From the NCBI GenBank assembly GCA_948144175.1, contig CANXME010002069.1, positions 434,001-498,000 on the forward strand: a stretch of 64,000 bases of DNA, in the 5' to 3' direction. The translations under genes and the position numbers were made by a program. This stretch comes from Closterium sp. NIES-65 (lineage: Eukaryota; Streptophyta; Zygnematophyceae; Desmidiales; Closteriaceae). Below the pieces are notes generated by a model. The model saw nothing but the letters and a program-made list of their open reading frames with translations, was not told where the DNA came from and did not search any database. Positions within the stretch are counted from its first letter, which is position 1, and every line of letters starts with the position of its first letter. Below, piece by piece: positions 9,494 to 21,386 of this stretch.

Positions 9494-12400
9494 ATGGCTA
9501 CACCCAGTGTCCTCGCTTTTGACGCTGAGGGTCGAGCCATTGACTTTGAGGTCTGGCTCGACGACCTGCAGCTGTTTTTACAGTGCGACAGGGCCGACGG
9601 TCTGTCTCTCTTTGACCTCACCTCTGGCGCCGTCCCTGCCCCTGCTGCTGATGCTGACGCCACTGTTCGCTCTCAGTGGGCCACGCGCGATGCTGCTGCA
9701 CGTCTTGCTGTGCGTCGCCACCTGCCTACCGCTGAGCGCGCGCACTTTAGCCAGTACAAGAGTGCTCAGACCTTGTACGACGTTGTAGTTGCGCGCTACT
9801 CCTCCCCTGCCACTGCTGCACTAAGCCGCCTCATGCTCCCCTTCCTCTTCCCTGACCTTGCCGCCTTTCCCACTGTCGCTGATCTCATCACGCACCTCCG
9901 CACTAGTGACACTCGCTACCGCGCTGCGCTTCCTGCTGACTTCTGCGCCAAGAACCCCCCCCCCATGTACATCACTCTCTACTTCCTAGTCACTCGCCTC
10001 CCTGACTCCCTTCGTGTAGTCCGGGACCACTTCCTCGCGGTCTGTCCCACCACCCTCACAGTCGACAGCCTCGAGAAGGCCCTCCTTGCAGCAGAGAAGA
10101 GCATAGTTGCTGTAGGAGCCTCTCGAGGTGACCCCCGCGCCCCCATCTTTGAGGGGTGCTCTCCTTCCCCTCTCCTGCCCTCTGTCGCCTCTGCCGCTGC
10201 GGCCGACCTCGTTGGTCTTGAGTCGGTCGGTGCGGCGTCTGCCCCTAGCGGGAGACGCCGCTCTGGCAAGGGCAAGGGGGGCAAGGGAGCGGGTGGGGCC
10301 AGTGGGGGCGGTGGCGGTGGAGGTGGAGGCGGCAGAGGGAGTGGGGGTGGCGGTGGAGGTGGTAGCGGGGGTGGGGGTGCTAGTGGCGGCAGTGGAGGCG
10401 GGAGTGGCGGCGGCGGTGGCGGTGGTAGCAAAGGCGGCAGAGGCGGGGGCGGTGGAGGCGGAGGCGGGGGTGGCGGAGGTGGAGGTGGTCGGAGTGGAGC
10501 TTCGCAGCGGAGCGGCACTGGTGGCGGTCAGCACCAGCAGCAGCAGCAGCAACAGCAGCGTTCTCGCGACGTCCCCACCCCTCAGCAGCTCCGTGAGTGG
10601 TACACGCAGCGTCAGCGCGGTGGGGGTTTTGGTCCCTGCACCTACGTTCTCCGCACTAGCGACCGCACTGGAGAGCAGTGTGGGGGTGCCCACCCCGCCC
10701 TGCGCTGCTTTGGCCGCCTGACGGACGCTTGGCGTCAGCAATTCCCGGAGGCCGCGGAGATCCCCCGCTGGGGAGAGCTGTCTAGGGCTGGTGTAGCTAT
10801 CTTTGATCTTGATTTTGATGCTATCCTTGCTGCCATGTATGCTGTGACCATTAGTGATGAGGGTGACTGTTACCGGTGTTTCCCGCCCGACCCGGGCATT
10901 GGTACTGCTGCTCCAGGTGCCGGTGAGGCTTCTGCTCTAGGTGCCAGTGCGTCTGTACTCTCAGGTGCTCGTGAGACTGCTCTCTCAGGTACTAGTGCGT
11001 CTGCGCTCTCAGGTACTGCGTCGGCTTCGGCCTCCCACACCTTCACTCTTGACTCTGGAGCGTCTCGCTCTTTCTTTCGGGACCGCACCACACTTACGCC
11101 ACTTAGTCGGCCGGTTGCGGTTTCCCTGGCTGACCCCTCTAGGGGTCCTGTCCTGTATCGCTTCTCCACAGTCCTCCCGTGTCCGGCGGCTCCCTCTAGC
11201 ACCCTGTCTGGTCTCTACCTCCCCTCGTTCTCTACGAACTTGGTGAGTGGTGCTGACCTACTGGATGCAAGAGTCCACCAGTTCACCCCTGCTCGTCAGC
11301 GAGTGACGCACTGCACAGAGGCTAGCACGGGTCGTCACCTGGCTACGTTTACACGTCAGCCAGGGTCGAGCCTGTACACACTGACCACTGCTTCTCCTCC
11401 AGGTGCTGAGTCTGGTAGAGTCCCTTCGTCTGGTCAGGTGTTTGCTGCAGCGTCCAGGTCTGGTCCTGAGTCTGCCCCCTGTTCGTGTCGCCGTCTGTCT
11501 CACGAGACCCTTCTCTGGCACCACCGCCTTGGCCACCCCTCTCTGCTTCGGCTCAGAGGCATGGCCTCCCGTCTTCTTGTGTCTGGTCTCCCTCGGTCTC
11601 TACCTCCCCTTCCTCAGGGCCCTGGCACTGCCTGTGTCCCCTGTGTCGAGGGGCGCCAGCGTGCTGCCCCTCACTCCTCCCAGTTTCCTCCGACAGAGGC
11701 TCCGTTGCAGACGCTCCACATGGACGTGTGGGGCCCTGCCCGCGTCCGTGGACTCGGTCACGAGCGCTACTTCCTGTTGGTGGTTGACGACTACTCGCGT
11801 TACACCACAGTCTTCCCCTTGCGCAGCAAGGGTGATGTCACTGAGGTGCTGATCGACTGGATCCGCGCAGCTCGTCTCCAGCTCAGGCAGAGCTTTGGCT
11901 CGGACTTTCCTGTGTTGCGTCTGCACTCGGACAGAGGCGGAGAGTTCTCCTCTGGCCTTCTGCGTGCCTACTGTCGTAAGCGAGGCATCCGCCAGACCTT
12001 CACGCTTCCGGACCCCCCGCAGCAAAATGGGATTGCTGAGCGCCGCATCGGCATGGTCATGGACGTCGCTCGTACGTCCATGATGCATGCGGCTGCCCCC
12101 CATTTTCTGTGGCCGTTTGCGGTCAGGTACGCAGCGCATCAGATCAACCTCCACCCCAGGGTCTCCAGGCCGGAGACCTCCCCAGCCCTGCTGTGGACGG
12201 GAAAGGTTGGCGATGCGTCGGCGTTCCGGGTCTGGGGATCTCGGGCGTTTGTCCGCGACTTGTCTGCAGACAAGCTGTCCCCTCGCGCTGCTCCCTGCGT
12301 CTTCCTGGGGTTCCCCCCCGACGCCCCTGGGTGGCAGTTCTACCACCCCACCTCTCGACGTATTCTGTCCTCCCAGGACGTCACGTTAGACGAGTCGGTA

Positions 12401-15400
12401 CCCTACTACCGCCTCTTCCCCTACCGCACTCCGTCCCTCCCCCCGCCCCCGCTCTTCTTGGTACCAGGTCCCCCCCCGGTAGACCCCCTCCCCCCTCAGG
12501 GTCCTGCCCCTTCAGGTGTGTCCCAGGTAGACGCGGTCGAGCCTGTCGAGGTCACTGGTGACTCTGGTGCTACTGCGCGAGCTGAGCCTGGGAGTGCTGA
12601 GCCTGGAGGTGCTACACTTTGGGGTGCTGAGCCTGGGGGTGCGGAGTCCGGAGGTGCTGAGCCTGGGGGAACTGAGTCTGGGGGTGCTGAGCCTGGGGGT
12701 GCTGGGCCTGGGGGTGCTGAGCGTGGGGGTGCTGGGCCTGGGGGTGCTGGACCTGGGGGTGCTGAGCCTGGGGGTGCTGAGCCTGGGGGTGCTGGGCCTG
12801 AGGGTGCTGAGCCTGGGGGTGCTGAGACTGGGGGTGCTACGCCTGGAGGTGCTTTGTCTCGTCGAGAGCCACTCCCCCCACAGGAGCTGCGTGAGTGGTT
12901 TGCCCGGCGCTGGAGGCGTGCTGCTGGTGCTGGAGGTTCTTCGGCTGCAGAGGGTACTGCTGCCGAGCGTCACGGAGGTGCTCGTACTGTGGGTGCTGGA
13001 GCTGCTGGGTCTGAGGGTTCTCCTGGAGCTGGTGCTGCTGAGGGTGTTGGCGCTGAGACTGCCGCTGACGGTCCGACTGGCAGTGCTCCTAATGGTGCTG
13101 CTGGAGGTTCTGGAGCTAGTGGAGGTGCTGCTGGAGGTGCTGCTGGAGCCGGTACTCCTGCTGGGGGTACTGGTGCTGTCCCTGCTGTTCCTGGCGTCGC
13201 CGTGCGGCCCCGACCGTACTTCGTTCCGCTCCTGCAGCAGGTTCTTGGTCTTACACCTTCTCCTGGTCCTCCTCCTCCTCCTCCTTTAGAGGGTCCATAG
13301 CATGTCTCGTCACAGTCACAGCTACAGCCTGTCTCCCCTTTGCCTGCTCCTTCTCCCTACGCTGGTCCGACTGGAGGTCTTACCGAGCGTCGTGAGCCTG
13401 CGTCTCGTCCTGCGTCGCCTGTTCGTACTGCGCGCGCTAGTGGTCGCGGTTCGCGTCAGCGTCCTCCTTCTGTCCCTGGCACGCACCGGATGTCTCTGCG
13501 TCCGTCTACTGCTCCCCTGCGTGCCCCTTTGCCTTCTCCTCCTGCTTCCTCTCTTCCTTCTCTTGCCGACCTGGAGTCGGACTCTCTTCGTGCTGCCAGT
13601 CCTACTGTCACGCGTCTCCTTGCTACTGCTGTCACTGACCCTTCTTTCGAGTCTTCTGCTGCGTCTGCGCTTGTCACTGAGCTCGTCGACTTTGCTGCAC
13701 GCTGTCGTCTAGACTACGCTGCTAGTCTTGTCGCTGAGTCTGAGTCTGCCTGTCCTCCGTCCGTCGGGGGTGAGTGTGCCCTTGGCACGGACGTCCTTGA
13801 GGACAGGCAGGAGAGTTCCAGTGTCTGGCCGCCGCTTCACCTCATCTCGCGTCTGTACTGCTAGCCCCTGAGGGAGACCCGGATGCACTAGACATCCCGA
13901 CTCCGCGCTCTTACGCGGAGGCGATAGAGGGTCCCTACTCCTCTCAGTGGCAGGCAGCTATGGATGCAGAGATGGCTTCCTGGAAGTCCACAGGCGCCTA
14001 CGTTGACGCTGTGCCCCCTCTTGGGGCGAACATCGTCAGTGGCATGTGGATCTTTAGGGTGAAGCGGCCGCCGGGTTCTCCGCCTGTCTTCAAGGCGCGT
14101 TACGTGGCTCGTGGCTTCAGTCAGCGGCAGGGGGTTGACTACTTTCAGACCTTCTCCCCCACCCCGAAGATGACCACTCTTCGGGTACTGCTGCACGTTG
14201 CTGCTCACCGTGACTACGAGCTGCACTCTCTCGACTTCAGCACAGCTTTCTTGCAGGGCAGCCTGCACGAGGAGATCTGGCTGCGTCGCCCACCTGGCTT
14301 CACTGGGTCTTTCCCTCCTGGTACCCAGTGGAGTCTCCGGCGTCCAGTCTACGGTCTCCGCCAGGCGCCATGTGAGTGGCATGACACACTGAGGACTACA
14401 CTGGCGGCACTTGGGTTTGCTCCTTCTACTGCTGACCCGTCGCTGTTTCTGCGTACCGACACCTCTCTGCCGCCGTTCTACATCCTCGTGTACGTCGACG
14501 ACTTGGTCTTTGCCACAGCTGATACTGCTGGACTCGCCTACGTGAAGTCCGGGCTGCAGAAGAGACACACGTGCACTGACCTGGGTGAACTGCGCAGCTA
14601 CCTTGGCTTGCAGATCACCCGGGACAGAGCACGCCGCACCATTACCCTGACTCAGTCACACATGGTGCAGCAGGTCCTTCAGCGCTTCGGCTTCACGTAC
14701 TCCTCGCCTCAGGCCACTCCTCTGCCTACTCGCCACTCGCTCTCAGCTCTGCCTTCGGATGAGTCCGTAGAGTCGAGTGGCCCGTATGCAGAGCTTGTTG
14801 GCTGCCTCATGTACCTGATGACCTGCACACGACCTGACCTTGCATACCCTCTTAGCATTCTCGCACGCTATGTTGCTCCTGGGAGACACCGACCAGAGCA
14901 CATGGCTGCAGCGAAGAGGGTGTTGCGCTACTTGTGCAGTACGTCGGGCATGGGGCTAGTGCTTGGAGGGCGCAGTCCAGTGGTCCTCACTGGGCACGCG
15001 GACGCTTCTTGGGCTGACGACCAGGCTACGCAGCGGTCGTCACAGGGTTACACCTTCAGCCTTGGTTCCGGCTCTGTTTCATGGCGGGCTACCCGCTCGT
15101 CTTCTGTTCTCGGCTCCAGTTGTGAGGCTGAGATCTACGCCGGGGCTATGGCTGCACAGGAGTTACGCTGGCTCACCTACCTGTTGACCGACCTTGGAGA
15201 GCCGCCTCGTTCTCCTCCAGTCCTGTACGTAGACAACAAGGCCATGCTGGCCTTGTGTCGAGAGCAGCGACTGGAGCACAGGACAAAGCACATTGCTCTC
15301 CGCTACTTTCTTGCTCGTGAGCTACAGCAGCGTGGACAGTTGCGACTTGCGTACGTGGCCTCTGAGGCCAACACGGCTGATGTCTTCACCAAGGCACTTG

Positions 15401-15474
15401 CGCCTTGTGATCATCAGCGTTGCTGCACGCAGCTGGGCCTTGTGCCTGTCTTGCCTCACTTGCTCACTTCTTGA
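9494..15474 (+). pseudogene. COP2 gag-pol polyprotein, one amber and one frameshift
   Basis: Copia polyprotein starting at ATG 9494 (MATPSVLAFDAEG). Order: gag domain; Gly-rich tract (about 10300-10490) and Gln tract; a spaced Cys/His motif with GPC, EQCGGAH and RCFGR; protease [10 protein letters not shown] (about 11040); integrase zinc site with WHHRLGH and CVPC, then catalytic [17 protein letters not shown] and NGIAERR; a GAEPGG-repeat linker; RT with YVDDLVFA (about 14490); RNase H with [18 protein letters not shown] and YVDNKA; stop 15474. An in-frame TAG at 13298-13300 sits where COP5 has CAG, and a small indel near 13811 shifts the frame before RT. All catalytic residues are present, so this is a lightly damaged copy. 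Confidence 0.92.
12585..12850 (+). repeat. 15-bp coding minisatellite in the integrase-RT linker
   Basis: Tandem GGTGCTGAGCCTGGG units encoding GAEPG pentapeptides with substitutions. Homologous arrays are at 39600-39960 (COP5, minus) and 63070-63235 (COP7), each with its own copy number. Confidence 0.9.
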
Positions 15475-15686
15475 CCTTGCTTGTACCTTGACCTATATAT
15501 ACTCTTGCTCTTGCTTGCTTGACTCTTGTATATCTCTATATATGGTCTTGCATGTGAACTGGCCTTGTGGCCCTTGAACTTGTGCTCGGAATGTGTGGTG
15601 ACTTTGTGATCCACCCTGAGCTTTGCTTTGTTTTGCTTGACTGGTCTTGTGACCCCTTGTTCTCCCCCACTTTGCCTATGGGGGTG
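15475..15686 (+). other. COP2 3' untranslated region and polypurine tract
   Basis: CT-rich 212 bp between the stop and the 3' LTR. It ends CCTATGGGGGTG, which also precedes the LTR in COP5 and is the likely plus-strand primer. Confidence 0.75.
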
Positions 15687-15818
15687 TGTCAGAATATTGT
15701 AGCTTACTTGTTTGTGTAGGCTATTGTGGGGTATCCCATAGGGGGTACAACACAATTAGGGTTTCCTATTTGTACTCACTTCATTCGTAGTCATTTCATT
15801 CACGTTCCTTTCTTCACA
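15687..15818 (+). repeat. COP2 3' LTR
   Basis: 132 bp, TGTCAGAATATTG to TTCTTCACA. Differs from the 5' LTR at two places (CTATTGTGG for CTATAGTGG, and CACAATTAG for CACAACTAG). Followed by the second GCAGA. Confidence 0.93.
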
Positions 15819-15823
15819 GCAGA

Positions 15824-16746
15824 CGCATGCGACGCTTCGTCGACTCGAGGCTTTTCTGACAAGCCAACCAGGGTTCGCCACCGCAGCAACAGCGACTACA
15901 GCGATTGCAGCACCGACAACTCGAGCAGCAGTGGCGACACCGACATTTCACGGACCAATGGCACCACTGTCGCCGAACCTCGAAGCACCACGACCGAGGC
16001 TCCCGGAGGCGTTCGATCCAAGCGCGAAGGGATCCGACGTCCGGCGATTCGTGGCCACCCTCGAAATTTACTTCGAGGCCATTGGCTGTTCGACCCTGCA
16101 ACACGACGCAACAAGGATTCGGCTCACAGCGACACTGTTACGTGGACCGGCTCTCGAATGGATTTACTACACCGACGTAGCCCGCGGGGAGAAAACGTGG
16201 CAGCAGTTTTGGGCAGATTTAATCGAGCGTTTCGAACCAATTAATACAACCTACATGGCGTGGCAGCAGATACACCGACACAAGCAATACACTAGTTTAA
16301 CACAGTACACGCAGCAGATGGAGTTACTGTTCAACCGCATCACCGACCTGACCGAAGGCGAAAAAATCCAGGCGTACATCGAAGGATTAAAAATGGAGAT
16401 TCGGCGGCAGGAGATTCGGCGGCAGGTGATTGCGGCGAATTACAACAGCTACAGAGACATCGTGCGTGCTGCCGAGCGATACGACGCGCTGACTCGAAGT
16501 CAACCCAAAACACGATGCTTCACGCCGAACCGTACATTCGGCACGAAGCGATCGGCACCCCCCACGTTCACCGAACCGATGGATATCGACAAATACGACG
16601 CGAAGCAGCAGCCGACAAAATGCAAATTTTGCGGCGCAGCAGGACATCAATTTTTGTCGTGCTACAAAATGAAGAAAGCACGTGCGGCACTCCGGGACGG
16701 AAACAGTGGAGCACCCCCGAAGTCAAAACACGGGAATCGCCAATAG
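15824..16746 (+). pseudogene. GYP2 gag, remainder after the COP2 insertion
   Basis: Continues the frame of 8386-8455. It contains the Gypsy capsid region (FVATLEIYFEAIG, LRGPALEWIY, RFEPINTTYM, LTQYTQQMELLFNRI) and one CCHC zinc knuckle, CKFCGAAGHQFLSC, near 16621-16662. It ends at TAG 16744-16746, after which pol lies in another frame. In GYP4, gag and pol share one frame and are separated only by a TAG. The capsid binds element RNA; this copy is split by 7.4 kb of Copia DNA. Confidence 0.88.
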
Positions 16747-19700
16747 CCGCGGATCGACCTGGCGATCGCGTAAAGATCCGAAAAGCAGGAAAAGGCGACG
16801 ACGTGGCGACTTCGGAGCGGGTGAAAAAAGGAGAAAATGATGGCGCGAATTTAAAACGTCACGACCGGCCGGCATCAGGGGAAATCGCCGAGGCGAATGG
16901 AGGCTCCGCGAAAAAAGACTCTGCACTGACCGGGAAACTCCAGCCGAACTCCCACGAAAGTAAGAATTCGTTAAAAGTATCGTATAATGATGCTCTAACG
17001 AAGAATATTGCTTCTCGTGGTTTACAAGCCTTCAAAAAATTCAGGGGAGGTCTAGAGGCCAAGAAAAAGCCTTTAGAAATTATTCAGGTACCTGAGAAGT
17101 TGGGCAAAGTACTACGGAGCGTAGAAAAGGGTCGTGCGTTCCGTGGAGTTAATATTCTCTCCCAGCAGCACAGTGTTAAGGCTTCCCGTCGCCCACAGGT
17201 GAAGCCTACACAGCTGCCAAGGCTTAGAGGAGACATCCAGGCTCAGGAAAAATTATACAAGCCTCGGAAAAATCCTCCTACCCCCCAGGTGAAGTTGGAA
17301 AGCGCTGAGTCAGGTATAGGAAAAAGGGAAGGTATTAAGTTTGATGTACCCTATGATCCTATTAACGAGACCCTCTTTGACTACTCAGCACAACAGAAAC
17401 CACTACTCCTCGAGGTGTTATGCAATGGGCGACGCCTCCAGGCACTGGTGGACAGCAGTGCATCTCACTCGGTGTGTGACCCTGAGCATTGGAGAAAATT
17501 GGAGAGAAGGCGGAAGAGACCCAGTTTTCAGCAACCATGGTGGACGGTAGGAAGCTTCCTATCCACGGCGAAGCATCACTGCAACTACATATAGGTGCGT
17601 TGAGGTGGAAGCCGAAGCTACCAGTCACCAACATCAAAGGATTAGATTTTATCTTGGGGCGAGATTTCCTGAAGCAGTTCAACCCCGAGATCGATTGGGT
17701 CAACAGCAAGGTGTGCACTGAACAAACAGACTGTCAAAAACAAATATCCCATACCGCGCATAGACGACCTACTCAATCAACTGCGTGGAGCAACAGTATT
17801 TTCGAAACTGGACCTACGATCGGGCTACTAGCAGATCAAGATGGCAAACAACTCCGTCCACAAGACAGCGTTCCGTACCAGATACGGTTCCTACGAATAC
17901 TTGGTGATGCCGTTCGGACTCTGCAACGCACCAGCAACGTTTCAGGCGGAGATGAATCACATCTTACGACCCCTGCTGGACGAATGCGTGGTGGTGTACC
18001 TAGACGACATTCTCATCTACTCCAAGAACATGAAGGAGCACGTGGAGCATCTGCGGAAGGTGTTCGAGATCCTGCGGAAAAACAAGTTCTACGTGAAGCT
18101 GTCAAAGAGCGACTTCGCCCTGAAGAAGGTGCAGTTTCTCGGGCACATGGTGAGTGCCGAGGGCGTACACGTGGACCCGCGGAAGATCAAAGCCGTCAAG
18201 AAGTGGAAAGTACCAGAGAACGTGAAGGAGTTACAGCAGTTCCTAGGCTTCGCCAACTACTACAACAGGTTCGTGCCGCAGTACGCTAAGATAGCAGCGC
18301 CACTAACCGACCTACTGAAAAAGGATACGCCCTACAAATGGGATACCCTTCATCAGCAAGCCATGGAGCAGCTACAGACAGCACTGACTACAGCGCAAGT
18401 ACTCATCTTGCCGGATCCAGACAAGGACTACGTGGTGGAAGCAGACGCTAGTGACCAAGCAGTCGGAGCAGTACTGATGCAGGATCACGGACGCGGTTTG
18501 CAGCCCATCGCCTACCTCAGTAAGAAGCTACACGGAGCAGAACTAAACTACCCCATTCACGACAAGGAAGCCTTACGATAGTCATAGCCTTCAAGGCGTG
18601 GAGGTGTTACCTAGAGGGAGCCAAGACTACAGTCTATACTGACCACTGCAGTCTCAAATACCTGAAGTCGCAGCCGACACTCTCACGACGACAGGTGCGG
18701 TGGGTGGACTTCCTGGAAACTCACTTCCACTACGACATCGTCTACAAGCCCGGGCTACACAACAAGGCAGACGCGTTGAGCCGCCCCGGACATGTAGCAG
18801 GCATCCAGCTCGACGGGATGAACCCTCTGCTCAAGGGTCTATTCCAACATGGGTACTCCGTGGACGCAGAGATTGCTACAGCACAGACCAAGAAGCTATT
18901 ACAGTGGGAGAAAGACTTAGCTGTAAGGAAGGGTTCAGGAAAGATTTGGGTACCGAATTACGCCCCGCTACGGCAGATCCTATTGGAGGAGTTTCACGAC
19001 GTACCTTACGTGGGACATTTCGGGAGCAACAAGACGTTAGCAGGGATAGCGAAGTATTACTACTGGCCCGGGATGGCAGTAGACGTGCAGCAGTTCGTCA
19101 CCTCTTGCGACACGTGCCAGCGGATGAAGAGCAGCAAGCAGAAAAAAGCAGGGTTACTTCAGCCTCTACCCGTACTGGAGCAGCCATGGCAGGTCGTTAG
19201 CCTCGACTTCATCACAGGGCTTCCTTCGACCTCACGGGGACATGATTCCATCCTCGTGGTGATCGATAAGATCTCCAAAATGGGTCACTTCATACCGACC
19301 AACGCCACAGCTACAGCTGAAGCAACTGCTCGACTCTTCTTCGACCGCATCATCACCATCCACGGCATCCCCGCTACACTCATCTCAGACAGAGACCCCA
19401 AATTCACGAGTAAGTTCTGGAAGGAGCTCATGGGACTGTTGGGGACAAAGCTTGCAATGTCTTCAGCATACCACCCCCAGACTGACGGACAGACTGAGCG
19501 ACTCAATCAAGTGGTTGAACAGTTACTGCGCACAGCTTGCAAGGACGACGTAAGCCACTGGGACACACAGTTACCAACCCTAGAGTTCGCTTACAACAAC
19601 GCATCACATGCGGCCACAGGGAAAACTCCTTTCTTCCTGTGTTACGGACGGGGACCACTCACACCACAGCAGCCAACTACACCGGCACACGTCCAAGCCG

Positions 19701-20266
19701 CACATGACTTCGTCACCACCATGCAGCAGCTATGGGAGAAGACTCAGCGACGTCTCACCACGATGGAGAACTCCCAGAAGCAGTATGCCGATCGTCAGCG
19801 ACGTGATCACTCAGTAGCAGTCGGAGATCAGGTGCTTCTTAACACGCGCAACTTGAACCTCTCTCACCTTCCATCCAAACTCCGGCCTCGAATTTGTGGT
19901 CCTTTTCTCGTTGAGGCACAGGTGACACCAGTTACATTCCGCTTGCGCTTACCAGATACATGGAAGCTTCACAACGCTTTCCATGTCCAGCTACTGAAGC
20001 CCTACAAGGACCCCAACCAACAGTTCCAGGGACGGCAACTACCGCCACCACCACCTGTTCTCATACAGGATGAACCCGAGTACGAGATCGAGCGCGTTCT
20101 CTCTCATCGGCGCCGCGGTGGCAAGACTCTCGAGTTCCTGATACGCTGGAAGGGATACGACCCCACTGAGGACAGTTGGGTTGCAGAAGCTGACATGGGC
20201 AACCCACGCCGTGCTCTCAAGGACTATCTTGTCAACCAGGGTGTATCTCACGCCACCCAGCTCTGA
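16747..20266 (+). pseudogene. GYP2 pol: protease, RT, RNase H, integrase, chromodomain
   Basis: The protease site reads DSSA instead of DSGA near 17450, so the catalytic-loop Gly is lost. A frameshift follows near 17480. Near 17712 about 450 bp present in GYP1 are missing, removing the end of protease and the first third of RT. RT then shows [12 protein letters not shown] at 17829-17831 and [11 protein letters not shown] one-base deletion near 18573 shifts RNase H. From 18695 to 20266 the frame is open and complete: CDTCQRMK zinc site, integrase Asp (SLDFITGLP), Asp (ISDRDPKF) and Glu (GQTERLNQ), and a C-terminal chromodomain (YEIERVLSHRR, EFLIRWKGYDPTEDSW). Such chromodomains direct Gypsy integration to particular chromatin. 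Only the integrase part looks functional. Confidence 0.88.
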
Positions 20267-20276
20267 GGGGGGGACG

Positions 20277-20654
20277 TGTAAGAGTACGACGTCTTATGCC
20301 AGCTATGCTTGCTTGCCTTTACTTTATCATGCTATTTCTAGCATAGGATAATTATATGCATGCATGAATTGCTTGATTTCCTAGGCTAGGTGCTTTCCTA
20401 TATTTTATTATAGTTATAGCACCGAGCTAGGTTGCGTGCACCGAATTCTGGCTTTTCGGTTGCCACCGAATTGCCTTCTACCGAATTCGGTAAGGATCCG
20501 TTCGGGACGCTACGCGGCCCGCGGAACCTTCGCGTAACACTTGGTTACGGGGCCTTGTGTCGAGCCTATATATAGCCTCGTGTTGTACCCAGGTGGACAT
20601 TCAATTCAATTCAATTTGAATCATCTTTTCTGAGCTCGATCCTAGATCCGCACA
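20277..20654 (+). repeat. GYP2 3' LTR
   Basis: 378 bp beginning TGTAAGAGTACG (one change from TGTGAG), preceded by the polypurine tract GAGGGGGGGACG and followed by TGACA. It shares GAATTGCTTGATTTCC with the 5' LTR, unlike the two LTRs further right. Confidence 0.92.
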
Positions 20655-20998
20655 TGACACCTGTTACATTCCGCTTGCGCTTACCAGATACATGGAAGCT
20701 TCACAACGCTTTCCATGTCCAGCTACTGAAGCCCTACAAGGACCCCAACCAACAGTTCCAGGGACGGCAGCTACCACAACCACCACCTGTTCTCATACAG
20801 GATGAACCCGAGTACGAAGTGGAGCGTGTTCTCACTCATCGGCGCCGCGGCGGCAAGACCCTCGAGTTCCTGATCCGCTGGATGGGATACGACCCCATTG
20901 AGGACAGTTGGGTTGCAGAAGCTGATATGGGCAACGCCTGCCGTGCTCTCAAGGACTATCTTGTCAACCAGGGTGTATCTCACGCCACCCAGCTTTGA
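20654..20998 (+). CDS. Orphan integrase C-terminus and chromodomain ORF, copy 1
   Basis: A 114-residue open frame whose ATG is formed by the last base of the LTR plus the TGACA target. It encodes the integrase C-terminal SH3-like part (VTFRLRLPDTWKLHNAFHVQ) and a chromodomain (YEVERVLTHRR, EFLIRWMGYDPIEDSW), ending ATQL. It is the displaced end of GYP1 pol. It lies directly after an LTR with a TATA box, so a short message could give a free chromodomain protein; that is inference. It differs from the GYP2 end (for example VERVLTHRR against IERVLSHRR), so it belongs to GYP1. Confidence 0.6.
   Translation: MTPVTFRLRLPDTWKLHNAFHVQLLKPYKDPNQQFQGRQLPQPPPVLIQDEPEYEVERVLTHRRRGGKTLEFLIRWMGYDPIEDSWVAEADMGNACRALKDYLVNQGVSHATQL
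20655..20659 (+). repeat. Target site duplication TGACA, right copy (GYP2)
   Basis: Pairs with 7573-7577. The bases after it continue GYP1 integrase. The same TGACA recurs at 21387-21391 because this segment was duplicated in tandem. Confidence 0.9.
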
Positions 20999-21008
20999 GG
21001 GGGGGACG

Positions 21009-21386
21009 TGTGAGAGTACGACGGCTTATGCCAGCTATGCTTGCTTGCCTTTACTTTATCATGCTATTTCTAGCATAGGATAATTATATGCATGCATGAA
21101 TGGCTTGATTTCTTAGGCTAGGTGCTTTCCTATATTTTATTATAGCTATAGCACCGAGCTAGGTTGCGTGCACCGAATTCTGGCTTTTCGGTTGCCACCG
21201 AATTGCCTTCTACCGAATTCGGTAAGGATCCGTTCGGGACGCTACGCGGCCCGCGGAACCTTCGCGTAACACCTGGTTACGGGGCCTTGTGTCGAGCCTA
21301 TATATAGCCTCGTGTTGTACCCCGGTGGACATTCAATTCAATTCAATTTGAATCATCTTTTCTGAGCTCGATCCTAGATCCTCACA
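21009..21386 (+). repeat. Chimeric Gypsy LTR between two chromodomain copies
   Basis: 378 bp. Its left half shares GAATGGCTTGATTTCTT with the LTR at 21741, while its right half (GGTAAGGATCCGTTC, TTCGCGTAACACCTGG, CAATTCAATTCAATTTG) matches the GYP2 3' LTR and not 21741. This is the product expected from unequal crossing over between those two LTRs. Confidence 0.85.

Larger units (their letters stand above)
8456..15818 (+). mobile_element. COP2: full-length Ty1/Copia element inside GYP2 gag
   Basis: 7,363 bp with two 132-bp LTRs (8456-8587, 15687-15818) differing at only two positions by eye, a primer binding site, a GC-rich repetitive leader, a polyprotein of about 1,990 codons and a polypurine tract. 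Flanked by GCAGA. The near-identical LTRs suggest a recent insertion, younger than GYP2. One amber codon and one frameshift break the polyprotein. Confidence 0.95.
7578..20654 (+). mobile_element. GYP2: complete-length Ty3/Gypsy element, disrupted by COP2
   Basis: Two 378-bp LTRs (7578-7955 and 20277-20654) with TGTGAG...CTCACA type ends, a primer binding site, gag, pol with chromodomain and a polypurine tract, flanked by TGACA. COP2 sits in gag at 8456-15818. The LTRs differ at roughly ten positions by eye, so this is not a very recent insertion. Pol carries an internal deletion and frameshifts, so this copy cannot be autonomous. Confidence 0.9.
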
